From Acidimicrobiales bacterium (GTDB taxonomy: Bacteria > Actinomycetota > Acidimicrobiia > Acidimicrobiales > Iamiaceae), in NCBI GenBank assembly GCA_030447445.1, contig JAUJOW010000006.1:89054-153053 (forward strand): a DNA stretch of 64,000 bases, written 5' to 3'. Of the stretch, positions 12,218 to 21,469 are shown one piece after another. The notes below the pieces were generated by a model, which was given only the letters and a program-made list of their open reading frames with translations, did not search any database and had not been told where the DNA came from. Every line of letters begins with the position of its first letter. Position 1 is the first letter of the stretch. The translations under genes and the position numbers were made by a program.

Positions 12218-12484
12218 GTGTCGGTCTGGTTCGCGCTCAAGGTCCTCATCGCCCTCGGTGTCGCCCTGGTCATCGTCCGGTTGGGGTTTGCCTTCCTCGG
12301 CGGGTTGTCCCGTCCGGTGCCCGAGCCGCCCCCGGCCGGTGAGCTCCGCAAGGTCCGCCTCACCTATCGGTGCGGCATCTGCTCCACCGAGGTCCGGATG
12401 ACCGCCGCCAACGACGAGGTGCCCGACCCTCCCCGCCACTGCCAGGAGGACATGGACCTCGTCACCCCGGTGGACGATCTCTGA
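12218..12484 (+). CDS. Small single-pass membrane protein with a Cys-rich C-terminal motif
   Basis: 88 residues from GTG 12218. An N-terminal transmembrane helix (about residues 5-28, ALKVLIALGVALVIVRLGFAF) is followed by a short Pro-rich linker and a segment YRCGICSTEV...PPRHCQEDM resembling a compact zinc-ribbon (CxxC plus HC). A TAGGCT hexamer 15 bases before the GTG could be a -10 box. Its position next to crgA is shared with nothing I can name. Function unknown. Confidence 0.6.
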   Translation: MSVWFALKVLIALGVALVIVRLGFAFLGGLSRPVPEPPPAGELRKVRLTYRCGICSTEVRMTAANDEVPDPPRHCQEDMDLVTPVDDL

Positions 12485-12488
12485 CCCG

Positions 12489-12508
12489 TTTCCCACAGCG
12501 TGTGGAAA
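12489..12508. terminator. Hairpin between convergent genes
   Basis: TTTCC-CACAGCGTG-TGGAAA contains the stem CCACA/TGTGG around GCG, with T and A runs flanking it. It begins five bases after the stop of the 12218 gene and lies before the end of the minus-strand crgA gene, so it may terminate both. Confidence 0.4.
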
Positions 12509-12567
12509 GACTGGGGAGCGTCACATCGATGTAACTTCCCGTCCACCCAGCGTTCTTGCCGGTTGGC

Positions 12568-13185
12568 TCAGTGGTACTGGGTGGCGGTGATGATGCCGAG
12601 CAGGATGAGGCCGAGGCCGATGAACAAGCGGATGTTGCTCGGGTCGCCGAAGGGGAACCCGATGTAGTTCAAGAAGATGACGAGCATCCCGAGGCCGAGG
12701 AAGGTGAACATGGCCGCCGGCACGTACCACGGGCTGATCTTCATCGAACGGGGCACCGGGGCCGTGTAGCGGCTCGACTCGGTCACCGCCGCCGCCCGCT
12801 TGGGGTTGCCGCTGCGAGCGGTCGCCTTGGGGGCGGGCTTGCCGGTGGTCTTGCCCGCCGCCCGGCTCTGGGCCTTGGCCGGGGCGACGGTCCGCCCCTC
12901 CTCGGCCCGTGCCCCGAGCGGCGCCTTGGGCACCGGCTTGGTCCTGGTGCCGCCCTTCGTCCCGGCCTTGGCGGCACCGCCTGGCTTGCCCGGGCCCCTG
13001 CCCTTGCTCCGCTCGGTGCTCGCCGTCCGCGCCCGTCGGGCCTCGACCCGCTTCTGTTCGTCGGCGGCCGCCTTCCGGGCGGCGGCCCGGGTGGGAGGAG
13101 GAGCCGGCCCCGTGTCGCCGCCCCGGCCGCTCGACTCGGTGTCGCCGTCGCCGGGCTCGGACGGCACCGCCTCGTCCTTGGCCAT
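12568..13185 (-). CDS. crgA: Cell division protein CrgA with a long basic N-terminal extension
   Basis: Septum-associated membrane protein that recruits peptidoglycan enzymes and interacts with FtsZ, FtsQ and FtsI in mycobacteria and Streptomyces. The last ~65 residues match Crg[20 protein letters not shown], two transmembrane helices and the ending [13 protein letters not shown]. The first ~140 residues are unlike the family (usual total length about 90): acidic first, then Ala/Lys/Arg/Pro-rich and probably disordered. The ATG at 13185 opens the frame; a TAGTGT hexamer lies 9-14 bases upstream. It is divergent from trpG. Confidence 0.88.
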   Translation of the reverse strand: MAKDEAVPSEPGDGDTESSGRGGDTGPAPPPTRAAARKAAADEQKRVEARRARTASTERSKGRGPGKPGGAAKAGTKGGTRTKPVPKAPLGARAEEGRTVAPAKAQSRAAGKTTGKPAPKATARSGNPKRAAAVTESSRYTAPVPRSMKISPWYVPAAMFTFLGLGMLVIFLNYIGFPFGDPSNIRLFIGLGLILLGIITATQYH

Positions 13186-13248
13186 GGCCGCCGACACTAC
13201 GCGATCCGGCTGCCGGTCTGGTCGGCGTCGGCGGTACCTTTCTCGGCG

Positions 13249-13836
13249 ATGGGTGCCCGGGTGCTCGTGATCGACAACTACGACTCGTTCGTCTACAACC
13301 TGGTGCAGTACCTCGGCGAGCTCGGGGCCGACCCGGTCGTCCACCGCCATGACGCCCTCGGCCTCGACGAAGTGGTGGCCCTCGATCCCGACGCCGTGCT
13401 GATCTCGCCCGGTCCCGGCCGGCCCGAGGACGCCGGCCTCTCCAACGCCGTCATCGCCCACTTCGCCGGCCGACGGCCGGTGCTCGGCGTGTGCCTCGGC
13501 CACCAGTGCATCGGCCAGGTGTTCGGCGCTCAGGTGGTGCGGGCCCCGCAGGTCATGCACGGCAAGACCTCCCTCGTGCGCCACACCGGGGCCGGCGTGT
13601 TCGCCGGCCTCCCTGACCCGCTCGAAGCCACCCGCTACCACTCCCTCGTCGTTGACCGGGCCTCGGTGCCCCCGGAGCTCGAGATCACCGCCGAGACCGA
13701 CGACGGCGTGGTGATGGGCCTCCGCCACCGCACCCACGCCGTGGAAGGGGTGCAGTTCCACCCCGAGTCCATCCTCACCGTCGGCGGCCACGACCTCCTC
13801 CGCACCTTCCTCGCCCAGGTCGCCGTGGCCACCTGA
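13249..13836 (+). CDS. trpG: Glutamine amidotransferase subunit TrpG/PabA
   Basis: Class I glutamine amidotransferase that supplies ammonia to anthranilate or aminodeoxychorismate synthase. The 195 residues begin with [18 protein letters not shown], have the catalytic cysteine in [11 protein letters not shown] near residue 82, and the His-Glu pair in [11 protein letters not shown]. Its position between crgA and pknB is the conserved actinobacterial arrangement, where the gene is called trpG; the sequence does not separate TrpG from PabA. A TACCTT hexamer lies 9-14 bases before the ATG. Confidence 0.93.
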   Translation: MGARVLVIDNYDSFVYNLVQYLGELGADPVVHRHDALGLDEVVALDPDAVLISPGPGRPEDAGLSNAVIAHFAGRRPVLGVCLGHQCIGQVFGAQVVRAPQVMHGKTSLVRHTGAGVFAGLPDPLEATRYHSLVVDRASVPPELEITAETDDGVVMGLRHRTHAVEGVQFHPESILTVGGHDLLRTFLAQVAVAT

Positions 13837-13848
13837 ATGCCGTACCCC

Positions 13849-15501
13849 TCAGGGGGTGGACGACGGGACGGTCGAGGAGGTGTCGGTGATCGGCGGGTCG
13901 GTGATCGGTGGGTCGGTGATCGGTGGGTCGGTCTCGGGGGGGCTGGTCTCGGGGGGGCTGGTCTCGGGAGAGGTGATCTGGGAGTCCGTGTCGGGCGGAT
14001 CCGGGGTGGCCACCGGGCCGCTGGACACGACCAGCACGATCGGTGTGTCGGGCGGGTACTCCCCGGTGAGGGGGGTCTGGGAGATGACCTTGCCCTCGGT
14101 GACGACGTCGCTGGCCTGCAACTCCTCCCGCACGTCGGTGAAGCCGATCTCGGCCAGCTGGGCCCGGGCGACGTTCCCGTCCTCCAACGTGAGGTCGGGC
14201 AGCCGGAGGTCGTCGGGCGCCTCCGGCCCGGTGCTGTAGATGACCTCCACCGTGCTGCCCTCGACCACCTCGATCCCGGCCTCGGGATTGGTGCGGATGA
14301 CGCTGCCCTCCGACACGCTCGGATCGGCCTGACCAGTGGGGGCCGGGACCTCGAAGCCGGCCTCCTCGAGCTCGGCCACGGCCGGGAAGAGGCCCTGGTT
14401 GCGCACGTCGGGCACCGTCACCTCGTCGGTGCCGAACACACCGAGGGTGTTGGCGAAGGCGTAGAGCAGGCCGCCCAGCACCGCCAGCAACAGGACCAGC
14501 ACGGCGATGAACCACCCCGTCCGGCCGCGCTGTTCGGCGGCCTCGGTGTAGGCCGGGGGGCGGGGGCGGTTGGCCACGGCGGTGGCCCCGGCCGTCCGCC
14601 CGGTCGGCGGAGGAGGCGGGGCGATGGCCGTCGCTCGGGCCGTCTGTGACCCGGCGTCGACCCGCTGGCCGGCCAGGAACCGGCGCAGGTCCGCCCGCAG
14701 CTCATCGGCCGAGCCGTAGCGGGCGCCAGGGTCCTTGGCCAGGAGCTTCAAGGTGATCGCCTCGTAGGGGGCGGGCACCGACGGGTCGACGCTCCGCAGC
14801 GGCTCGGGCTCCTCCTGGACGTGCTTGTAGGCGATGGCGATCGGGCTGTCGGCCCGGAACGGCGTGCGCCCCGTGGCCATCTCGTACATGACCACGCCGA
14901 GCGAGTAGAGGTCGCTGCGGGGGTCGACGGCGTGGCCCTGAGCCTGCTCGGGAGAGAAGTAGGTGGCGGTGCCCATGACCGACCCGGTCTGGGTCAGGTT
15001 CTCCTCGGCCCCGGCGTGGATGGCCCTGGCGATCCCGAAGTCGGCCACCTTCACGTGGCCGCTGCCGGTGAGCATGATGTTGCCGGGCTTGATGTCGCGG
15101 TGGACAACGCCGTTGCGGTGGGCGAAGCCGAGGGCGGCGGCCACGTCGGCGGCGATCCCGGCGGCGGCGTCGGGCGGCGGCCGGCCCTCGCTGCGGATGA
15201 TGTCCGACAGGCTCTTGCCGTCGACGAACTCCATCACGATGTAGTACGTGCCGGACTCCTGGCCCCAGTCGTAGACGCCGACGATGTTGGGGTGGTTGAG
15301 GTTGGCGGCGTTCTGCGCCTCCCGTCGAAACCGGGCCACGAAGGCGGGGTCACCGGCGAACTCGGCGGAGAGCACCTTGACCGCCACCGGCCGGGCCAGC
15401 AGGCTGTCCCTGGCCAGGAAGACCTCGGCCATGCCGCCGCGGGCGATGCGCCGCTCCACCTCGTAGCGCCCGTTGTAGATGACCCGTTCGGCGCTCGTCA
15501 T
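13849..15501 (-). CDS. pknB: Transmembrane Ser/Thr protein kinase PknB with two PASTA domains
   Basis: Receptor kinase that senses peptidoglycan or lipid II fragments and phosphorylates cell-wall and division proteins. Of 550 residues, 1-275 form the Hanks kinase (RIARGGMAEVF glycine loop, AVKVL lysine, HRDIKPGN catalytic loop, DFG, SPEQ). A basic, Pro-rich juxtamembrane region, one transmembrane helix (near 330-350) and two extracellular PASTA repeats follow (TVPDVRNQGLFPAVAEL, RLPDLTLEDGNVARAQL). The tail is a Ser/Thr/Pro repeat. PknB usually has three or four PASTA units, so two is short. Last gene of the fhaA-to-pknB cluster. Confidence 0.95.
   Translation of the reverse strand: MTSAERVIYNGRYEVERRIARGGMAEVFLARDSLLARPVAVKVLSAEFAGDPAFVARFRREAQNAANLNHPNIVGVYDWGQESGTYYIVMEFVDGKSLSDIIRSEGRPPPDAAAGIAADVAAALGFAHRNGVVHRDIKPGNIMLTGSGHVKVADFGIARAIHAGAEENLTQTGSVMGTATYFSPEQAQGHAVDPRSDLYSLGVVMYEMATGRTPFRADSPIAIAYKHVQEEPEPLRSVDPSVPAPYEAITLKLLAKDPGARYGSADELRADLRRFLAGQRVDAGSQTARATAIAPPPPPTGRTAGATAVANRPRPPAYTEAAEQRGRTGWFIAVLVLLLAVLGGLLYAFANTLGVFGTDEVTVPDVRNQGLFPAVAELEEAGFEVPAPTGQADPSVSEGSVIRTNPEAGIEVVEGSTVEVIYSTGPEAPDDLRLPDLTLEDGNVARAQLAEIGFTDVREELQASDVVTEGKVISQTPLTGEYPPDTPIVLVVSSGPVATPDPPDTDSQITSPETSPPETSPPETDPPITDPPITDPPITDTSSTVPSSTP
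13885..13974. repeat. 15-bp tandem repeats coding the PknB C-terminal PPITD/PPETS tail
   Basis: Three units of GGTGATCGGYGGGTC (13885-13899, 13900-13914, 13915-13929) are followed by units of GGTCTCGGGGGGGCT at 13930 and 13945 and a diverged third from 13960. Read on the minus strand they encode repeated PPITD and PPETS pentapeptides. Being in-frame and 15 bp long, the array can change length without breaking the gene. Confidence 0.85.
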
Positions 15502-15592
15502 GGCGAGGACACCTTATGAGGCCCCCGGGACGGCTCAGCGCCGGCCCTCGCCGTTCCCATGGCCTCGGCGGGGGCGGGGGCGGGCAGGGCCA

Positions 15593-17065
15593 TCACCCGC
15601 CGCCCTGGGTCTGGAGGACCTTCTCCATGACCGCCTTCGCGATCGGGGCGGCCACCCTGCCGCCGGTCTGCTCGCTGGCCCCGGGCTGGCCCTCGACCAT
15701 GACGGCCACGGCCACCCTGGCGTCGCCGGGGGGGCCGGCGAAGCCGATGATCCAGGCGTGGGAGCGGGGCGGATCGGTTCCGAGCTGGGCCGTGCCCGTC
15801 TTGCCTCCCACCTCCACGCCGGGGATGGCCAGGCGGGTGGCGGTGCCGTCCTCGACCACGCCGATCATCCCCTGGCGGATGACGGCGGCGGTCTCGGGGC
15901 TGATGGCGTCGGTCCAGCGGCGGGGCTCGTAGGTCTTGACCACCTCGCCCTGGTCGTCGGTGATCCGGTCCATCAGGTGCGGCGCCATGATGGTCCCCTG
16001 GTTGGCCACGGCGGCGGCCACCAGCGCCATCTGCAGCGGCGTCGAGGACACGTTGCCCTGGCCAATCGAGGCCCGGGCCAGCGGACCGTTGCCCTGGTTG
16101 TCCGGGAAGTCGGTGGGGAACCGCGACGCTGCCGGCGCCGGCAGGTCGATGGGAGGACGGTCGTTGAAGCCGAAGCGCTCGGCCCCGGCCACCATCGCCG
16201 CCGGCCCGATCGTCTCGGCCCCCATGGACGCGAAGGAGCTGTTGCAGGAGACCTTCAAGACGTCGAACAGGCTGCCGCCGCAGGGGTCGCCGCCGAAATT
16301 GTCGAGCTCGTCGGCGGTGAAGTCGATGTCGAAGGCCGGCAGCACGGGGTAGACGGGCTGATCCGGTCGGACCCGGCCCGTCTCCACGCCGACGCTGGCC
16401 GTCACCACCTTGAACGTCGACCCCGGGAAGAACGTCTCCCGGTACATCTTGGGCAGCAACGGGTTGGCCGGTGACGCCTCGAGCATCGCCCGGGCGTCGT
16501 CGGCGGAGTCGCCGTGGGCCGACAGGGCGTCGGGGTCATAGCTCGGGAAGCTCCAGAAGGCGAGGACGGCACCGGTCTTCGGGTCGACGGCCACCACCGA
16601 GCCGGGACGGTCCCCGAGCGCGGCCCGGGCCGTCTCCTGGACGTCCTTGCGGATGGTGATGGCGAGGTTGCCGACCTGCTCGCGGTCGACGAACAGGTCC
16701 GACACCGTGGCCAGGTCGATCTCGGGGGTCTGCCCGGCGAGGGCGCTGTCGTAGGCCGCTTCCAGCCCGGTCGACCCGAAGTTGAAGTTGTAGTGCCCGG
16801 TCACGTGGCCGAACAGCTCCCCTTCGGGGAACTCCCGTTGGAACCGGAACTGGTCGTCGGAGGCCACAGAGCGGGCCAGGACCACGCCGTCGGCCGTCTC
16901 GATGGTCCCGCGGGGCCGGCTGAAGCTCTCGACCACCTTGCGGGTGTTGCCGGGCCGCTCGTTCAGGGGCTCGGCCCGGAACACCTGGATGTAGTTGAGC
17001 TGCGCGAAGAGGGCGGTGAAGCACACGAGCAAGGCCAGGCCGAGCCGCCGGATCTGGGTGTTCAC
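15593..17065 (-). CDS. pbpA: Class B penicillin-binding protein PbpA
   Basis: Peptidoglycan transpeptidase that pairs with the SEDS protein encoded just upstream. The 490 residues have an N-terminal membrane anchor (LGLALLVCFTALFAQLNYIQV), a dimerisation domain (SRPRGTIETADG), and the transpeptidase motifs SxxK (PGSTFKVV), SxN (VSCNSSF) and KTG (GGKTGTAQLG). The start is GTG 17065, overlapping the preceding gene as GTGA, so translation is coupled. In mycobacteria PbpA is a PknB substrate. A 91-base gap separates it from pknB. Confidence 0.96.
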   Translation of the reverse strand: MNTQIRRLGLALLVCFTALFAQLNYIQVFRAEPLNERPGNTRKVVESFSRPRGTIETADGVVLARSVASDDQFRFQREFPEGELFGHVTGHYNFNFGSTGLEAAYDSALAGQTPEIDLATVSDLFVDREQVGNLAITIRKDVQETARAALGDRPGSVVAVDPKTGAVLAFWSFPSYDPDALSAHGDSADDARAMLEASPANPLLPKMYRETFFPGSTFKVVTASVGVETGRVRPDQPVYPVLPAFDIDFTADELDNFGGDPCGGSLFDVLKVSCNSSFASMGAETIGPAAMVAGAERFGFNDRPPIDLPAPAASRFPTDFPDNQGNGPLARASIGQGNVSSTPLQMALVAAAVANQGTIMAPHLMDRITDDQGEVVKTYEPRRWTDAISPETAAVIRQGMIGVVEDGTATRLAIPGVEVGGKTGTAQLGTDPPRSHAWIIGFAGPPGDARVAVAVMVEGQPGASEQTGGRVAAPIAKAVMEKVLQTQGGG

Positions 17066-18381
17066 GCCATCGCCCCCGCCTTGTGGGCGACGGCCTCTTT
17101 GTCCCGTTCCCGGCGGTGGTTCTCGTCGGAGATGCGCATGAGCAGGGCCAGCAGCACGTAGTTGGCCACGAGCGACGAGCCGCCGTAGGACACGAAAGGC
17201 AGGGTGACGCCGGTGAGGGGCAGCAGGCGGGTGACACCGGCGATGATGATGAAGGTCTGGATCCCGAGCAGGGCGGTGAGCCCGGTGGCCAGCAGCTTGT
17301 CGAACGCGCCCTCGGATCGGGTGGCCACGCCGAGGCCGGCGCCGATCATCAGGATGAACGTGACGAGCACCGCCGTCGCGCCGAGCAGGCCCAGCTCCTC
17401 GCCGATGGCGGCGAAGATGAAGTCGTTCTGGGACTCGGGGATGCGGTCGGGGGTGCCCAGGGAGATGCCGGTGCCGGCGATGCCGCCGTAGGCGAGCGCG
17501 TACCACCCCTGGATGATCTGGAAGCCGCCCCCGTCGGGGTCGGCCCACGGGTTGAGCCAGTTGGCCACCCGGTCCTGCACGTGGGAGAAGGTCGACCACG
17601 AGAAGAAGGCGCCGGCGGCGAAGAGCAGGGTGCCGACGGCGAGGTAGCCGGCCCGGGCGGTGGCCACCCAGAGCATCACCATGAACAGCGCGAAGAACAG
17701 CAGCGACGAACCGAGGTCCTTCTCGGCGGTCATGACCACGAGCGAGATCCCCCAGGCCACGAGGACCGGCCCGAGGTGCTTCGGGTCCGGGAGAGCGGGC
17801 CGGAACCGTGGCCAGGAGGCCAGGCTGAGCAACTCGCGCTTCTCGACCAGGTAGGAGGCGAAGAAGAGGGCGAGGGCGATCTTGGCGAACTCGCCGGGTT
17901 GGAAGTTGACCGGGCCCACGCTCACCCAGATGCGGGCCCCCTTGATGACCTGCCCGACGCCCGGCACGAGCGGCAGCATCAACAACACGATGCCGACGAG
18001 CAGGAACGTGTAGCGGTACCGCTCGAGGTTCCGGGTCCGCCGCACGAACAGGAGGGTGCCGACGAAGGCGGCGATGCCGACCGCCGTCCACGTGGCCTGG
18101 AGACCGGCCAGGCTCTCGTCGAGGCGGGCGATGAACACGTAGCCGATCCCGTTGAGCAGCCCGGCCAGCGGCAACAGCATCCCGTCGGCCCCCGGTGCCA
18201 GCCGGCGGACCACGAGGTGGGCGAAGAGGAAGAGGCCGACGATGATCCCGAGGAAGGGTCCGATGTCGGCCGGGATGGATGCCGTCCGGCCCAGGCTGGC
18301 CAGGGTGTAGGCCCCGGCGGTGATGGCCGCTCCCACGAGGATCAAGCTCAGCTCGGAGTTGCGGCGGAGCCGCTCGATCAT
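17062..18381 (-). CDS. rodA: SEDS peptidoglycan glycosyltransferase, RodA/FtsW family
   Basis: Polymerises lipid II into glycan strands together with PbpA. The 439-residue protein has about ten transmembrane helices and the SEDS hallmarks VNFQPGEFAKIALALF, EKDLGSSLLFF, SQNDFIFAAIGEELG and LPFVSYGGSSLV. The gene position between pstP and pbpA corresponds to rodA in mycobacteria, which is why I prefer RodA over FtsW; sequence alone is ambiguous. Both ends overlap neighbours (ATGA at the start, GTGA at the stop), a tightly coupled operon. Confidence 0.94.
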   Translation of the reverse strand: MIERLRRNSELSLILVGAAITAGAYTLASLGRTASIPADIGPFLGIIVGLFLFAHLVVRRLAPGADGMLLPLAGLLNGIGYVFIARLDESLAGLQATWTAVGIAAFVGTLLFVRRTRNLERYRYTFLLVGIVLLMLPLVPGVGQVIKGARIWVSVGPVNFQPGEFAKIALALFFASYLVEKRELLSLASWPRFRPALPDPKHLGPVLVAWGISLVVMTAEKDLGSSLLFFALFMVMLWVATARAGYLAVGTLLFAAGAFFSWSTFSHVQDRVANWLNPWADPDGGGFQIIQGWYALAYGGIAGTGISLGTPDRIPESQNDFIFAAIGEELGLLGATAVLVTFILMIGAGLGVATRSEGAFDKLLATGLTALLGIQTFIIIAGVTRLLPLTGVTLPFVSYGGSSLVANYVLLALLMRISDENHRRERDKEAVAHKAGAMA

Positions 18382-19793
18382 GGCGGCGAGGTGGGGGTCG
18401 TCGTGGAGGGCACGGTGGTCGCGGTGGTGGCCGTGGTCGCCGTGGTGCTGTGAACCGTCGTGGGCGTGGTCGTCCCCGGCCCGGGGGCCGCCGTGCTCAC
18501 CGGCGCGGTGATCGTGGTGGTGGCGGTGGTGGTCGGGGCCGTGCGCTCCTCGACCCGCACCTGGAGGTTGTTGGTGAAGCTCCGGGCGTCGGCCAGGTTG
18601 CCGAAGCTCGGCTGCTCGTCGACGGCTTGACGCTCGGCCTCGGTGAGGTCGCGGCGCCGCAGCCCGGTGCGTTCGGACACCGAGGGGTCGACGAAGAGCA
18701 CTCCGCCGGGCTGGCCCTGGAAGATCGTGACCTCCTCGGCCGAGAAGTCCACGTAGTAGGTGCGGGTGGCGTAGTAGTTGATGGCCACCACGGCCACCCC
18801 CGCCACGGCGAGGAGGGCCACGACGAAGGCCACCACCCGCCAGGTGATGTGGCGGCCCTTGGCCCGCTCGAGGTCGCTGTACACGTCGTCGGTGTGCCGG
18901 CCGAAGGGCAGGTCGTCGCCGCCCGACGGTGCGACGCGACCCTGCAGCCGGGTGGCGTCAGGGTCGCCGACGGCGAGGCCGTCGCGCTGGCCGTCGGTGC
19001 GGGGCTCGACAACCGAGGATCTCGGGTCGCCGGCCAACGCCGCCGAGGCCGCTGCCGCCCGGTCGTCGTCGTCGACGATGTCGACCACCACGCAGGTCAC
19101 GTTGTCCCGCCCGCCGTGCTCGTTGGCCTGGCGGACGAGCTCGCTGGCGGCGTCGGCGGGGTCGGCCAGGCGCCGGAGCGTGGCCGTGATCTGGTCGGTG
19201 CTGATCTCGTCGAACAGCCCGTCGCTGCACAGGAGGAAGCGGTCCCCCGTGTAGGGCACCACCGTGCTCGAGTCGACCGACACGTCCTCGTCGATCCCGA
19301 GGGCCCGGGTGACGATGTTGCGCTGGGGGTGGATGGCCGCCTCCTCGTCGGTGAGCTGGCCGTCCCGGCGGAGGTCCTCGACGAGGCTGTGGTCGGTGCT
19401 GAGCTGGACGAGGTCGCCGTCGCGGAACAGGTAGATGCGGGAGTCACCCACGTTGACCCAGGCGATCTCCTGGGTGTCGGGCTCGAGCTCGGAGTCGACG
19501 AGGGCGATGGCGCACAACGTGGTGCCCATGCCCCGCAGCTCGGCCGACTCGCTGGCCCGCTCGAACACGGCCCGGTTGGCAACGTGCACGGCCTCGATGA
19601 GCGCGTCGCGGGTGGGGGTGGTCACCGTGGAGGAGAGCGTCTCGACGGCGAGGGCGGAGGCCACCTCGCCGCCCTTGTGGCCGCCCATGCCGTCGGCCAC
19701 GGCGTAGAGGCCCTCGGAGACCAGCTTCGAGTCCTCGTTGTTCGAGCGGACCCGTCCGGTGTCGGAGGTGGCGCCGACTCGGAAGCGTGTCAC
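18378..19793 (-). CDS. pstP: PP2C-type Ser/Thr phosphatase PstP
   Basis: Membrane phosphatase that reverses PknB phosphorylation. Residues 1-245 are the PP2C domain with the metal-binding motifs SNNEDS, VADGMGGHKGGEVAS, VGDSRIYL, LLCSDGLFDE and GGRDNVTCVVV. An acidic linker, one transmembrane helix (VVAFVVALLAVAGVAVVAI, near 315-333), an extracellular domain of about 70 residues and a Thr-rich tail follow. The GTG start at 19793 overlaps the fhaB stop. The Thr-rich tail (TTTATTT) resembles the PknB tail, suggesting similar wall-spanning regions. Confidence 0.95.
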   Translation of the reverse strand: MTRFRVGATSDTGRVRSNNEDSKLVSEGLYAVADGMGGHKGGEVASALAVETLSSTVTTPTRDALIEAVHVANRAVFERASESAELRGMGTTLCAIALVDSELEPDTQEIAWVNVGDSRIYLFRDGDLVQLSTDHSLVEDLRRDGQLTDEEAAIHPQRNIVTRALGIDEDVSVDSSTVVPYTGDRFLLCSDGLFDEISTDQITATLRRLADPADAASELVRQANEHGGRDNVTCVVVDIVDDDDRAAAASAALAGDPRSSVVEPRTDGQRDGLAVGDPDATRLQGRVAPSGGDDLPFGRHTDDVYSDLERAKGRHITWRVVAFVVALLAVAGVAVVAINYYATRTYYVDFSAEEVTIFQGQPGGVLFVDPSVSERTGLRRRDLTEAERQAVDEQPSFGNLADARSFTNNLQVRVEERTAPTTTATTTITAPVSTAAPGPGTTTPTTVHSTTATTATTATTVPSTTTPTSPP

Positions 19794-20299
19794 GTGAGCT
19801 CCATGACGGTGTTGCCGACCTTGAGGGTGTCGCCCCGCTTCAATACGACCGGGCCCGACACCTTCTGACGGTTCATCCAGGTGCCGTTGGTCGACCCGAG
19901 GTCCTCCACGAAGAGCTGGCCGTCGCGGGCGAAGAGTCGGGCGTGGATCTGGGAAGCGTAGGTGTCATCGAGGGTGACCTGGCAGCCCGGCGCCCGACCG
20001 ACGGTGAGCTCGTCAGCGAGCGGGAAGGTCCGCCCCCGGAGCTGGGCCGGTTCGACGACGGTCAGGGCGGTGGCGGCCTGACGGCCGCGTCGCTTCGACC
20101 GGCCTTTGGCGGGAGGCGGGGGCACGACGGGTCCGGCCGGGGCGGGGCGAGGGGGCCCGGCCGCCACCGCCGCGCTGCGCCGTTCGGTCTTGCGGGGGCC
20201 CTTGATCTCCACCCACGTCGCCCGCAGCACGCGCAGGAAGAACAGGTAGAGCAGCGCCAGGAGGCACAGCTTCAGGATGGTGAGCAGCTGCTCGGACAT
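19790..20299 (-). CDS. fhaB: FHA domain membrane protein FhaB (FipA)
   Basis: Phosphothreonine-binding adaptor. The 169 residues start with one transmembrane helix (LTILKLCLLALLYLFFLRVLR), followed by a basic Pro-rich linker and a C-terminal FHA domain with GRAPGCQVTLDDTYASQIHARL and LGSTNGTWMNRQKV, both standard phosphopeptide-binding loops. The ATG at 20299 is the family start. It precedes pstP with a four-base GTGA overlap, as in other actinobacteria. Confidence 0.93.
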   Translation of the reverse strand: MSEQLLTILKLCLLALLYLFFLRVLRATWVEIKGPRKTERRSAAVAAGPPRPAPAGPVVPPPPAKGRSKRRGRQAATALTVVEPAQLRGRTFPLADELTVGRAPGCQVTLDDTYASQIHARLFARDGQLFVEDLGSTNGTWMNRQKVSGPVVLKRGDTLKVGNTVMELT

Positions 20300-20408
20300 T
20301 CGGCGCCCGAGCCTACCGGCGGGCCCCGACCATGGTTCGGGAGGCTCGAGGGGGGGTGACCCACCCCATGGTCCCCCGTCGAGGCCGAGGTAGCGGGTCG
20401 GCCCGGCC

Positions 20409-21068
20409 TCAGCTGGCCTCGAACCGGATGCGGGTGCCGCCAATGGTGATCTCGTCGCCGTCGGCGAGGCGGTGGCTCGTCACCCGGGACCCGTTGACCA
20501 TCGACCCGTTGGTGGAGTTGAGGTCCACGAGGAGGTAACCGGTGCCGTGGGGCCGGATCTCGGCGTGGTTCCGGCTGGCGTTGGGATCGGCCAACACGAT
20601 GGTGGACTCGGGTCGCCGGCCGATGGTCACCGTGCCGTCACCCAGCGGGAGGCGCTCACCGGTGGGGAGCAGGAGGGAGCCGGCCCCGACCCCGTGACGG
20701 CCCTCCTTCAGACGCCCGACGATCTGGAAGGCCCCGGTGCGCATGCGTTGGCTGGCCTGGAGCTCGACGCCGACGGGGCCGAGGAAGTGGTACCCCTCGT
20801 CACGGGCGTGCTCACGAGCCGCCTCGGCCAGCTCCCGGGTGAGGGAGTCGCTGATGTCGGCGAACTCGGCGCAGTCCTGCTCGCTCATCTCCACCGTGAA
20901 GTGGTTGGGGACCAGGGTCCGGCCCCGGACGTCGACCGAGCGGTTGTCGTCCATCTCCCGCACCAGCCGTCGGCCCAGCTCGACCGGGCGCAAACCGCTG
21001 CGGAAGGCGCGGGCGAACGCCCCCTCGATCACCCGCTCGAGGCGCCGCTCGAAGCCCTTCAGACCCAC
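20409..21068 (-). CDS. fhaA: FHA domain protein FhaA (DUF3662 plus FHA)
   Basis: Scaffold of the PknB circuit. Residues 1-120 are the DUF3662 domain (ERRLERVIEGAFARAFRSGLRPVELGRRL, VPNHFTVEMS); residues 145-219 are the FHA domain (TIGRRPESTIVLADPNASRNHAEI, LNSTNGSMVNG). The GTG at 21068 has TACGAT at exactly -12 to -7, so it is probably leaderless and is the first gene of the operon. Mycobacterial FhaA has a long intrinsically disordered middle region that is nearly absent here (219 versus over 500 residues). Confidence 0.93.
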   Translation of the reverse strand: MGLKGFERRLERVIEGAFARAFRSGLRPVELGRRLVREMDDNRSVDVRGRTLVPNHFTVEMSEQDCAEFADISDSLTRELAEAAREHARDEGYHFLGPVGVELQASQRMRTGAFQIVGRLKEGRHGVGAGSLLLPTGERLPLGDGTVTIGRRPESTIVLADPNASRNHAEIRPHGTGYLLVDLNSTNGSMVNGSRVTSHRLADGDEITIGGTRIRFEAS

Positions 21069-21165
21069 GGCGGCATCGTAGGGGCCGCCGCCTGAGTGCC
21101 CCTCGCCGGTCCGGCGATCCGTTCGCCGCTCTCGACGGGCGGCCGCTACCCTCGCCAGGCTGCTC

Positions 21166-21249
<84 letters not shown>

Positions 21250-21469
21250 CTGGGTTGCATCGGCGAACGTGCTGGTCACAACCGATCCGTGAGACGACGG
21301 ATAGCCGCAACGACCTCCTGGTCACGGATTGGTCACGGATCGCCGAACAAGGGCGCCCGTGGGTTCGGGACCGGAGCTGGCCTCGACCGTCTTGCTGGCC
21401 ATCGGCGCCGACTACGTAGGCGAACCGCCGTCAGCTCGGGCCGCTCGGGCACGTGTCGCTAGTGCTGCG

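Noticed and set aside
13885-13974. Possible CRISPR-like array
   Set aside because: The repeats are 15 bp, contiguous without spacers, in frame, and encode the proline/threonine tail of PknB.
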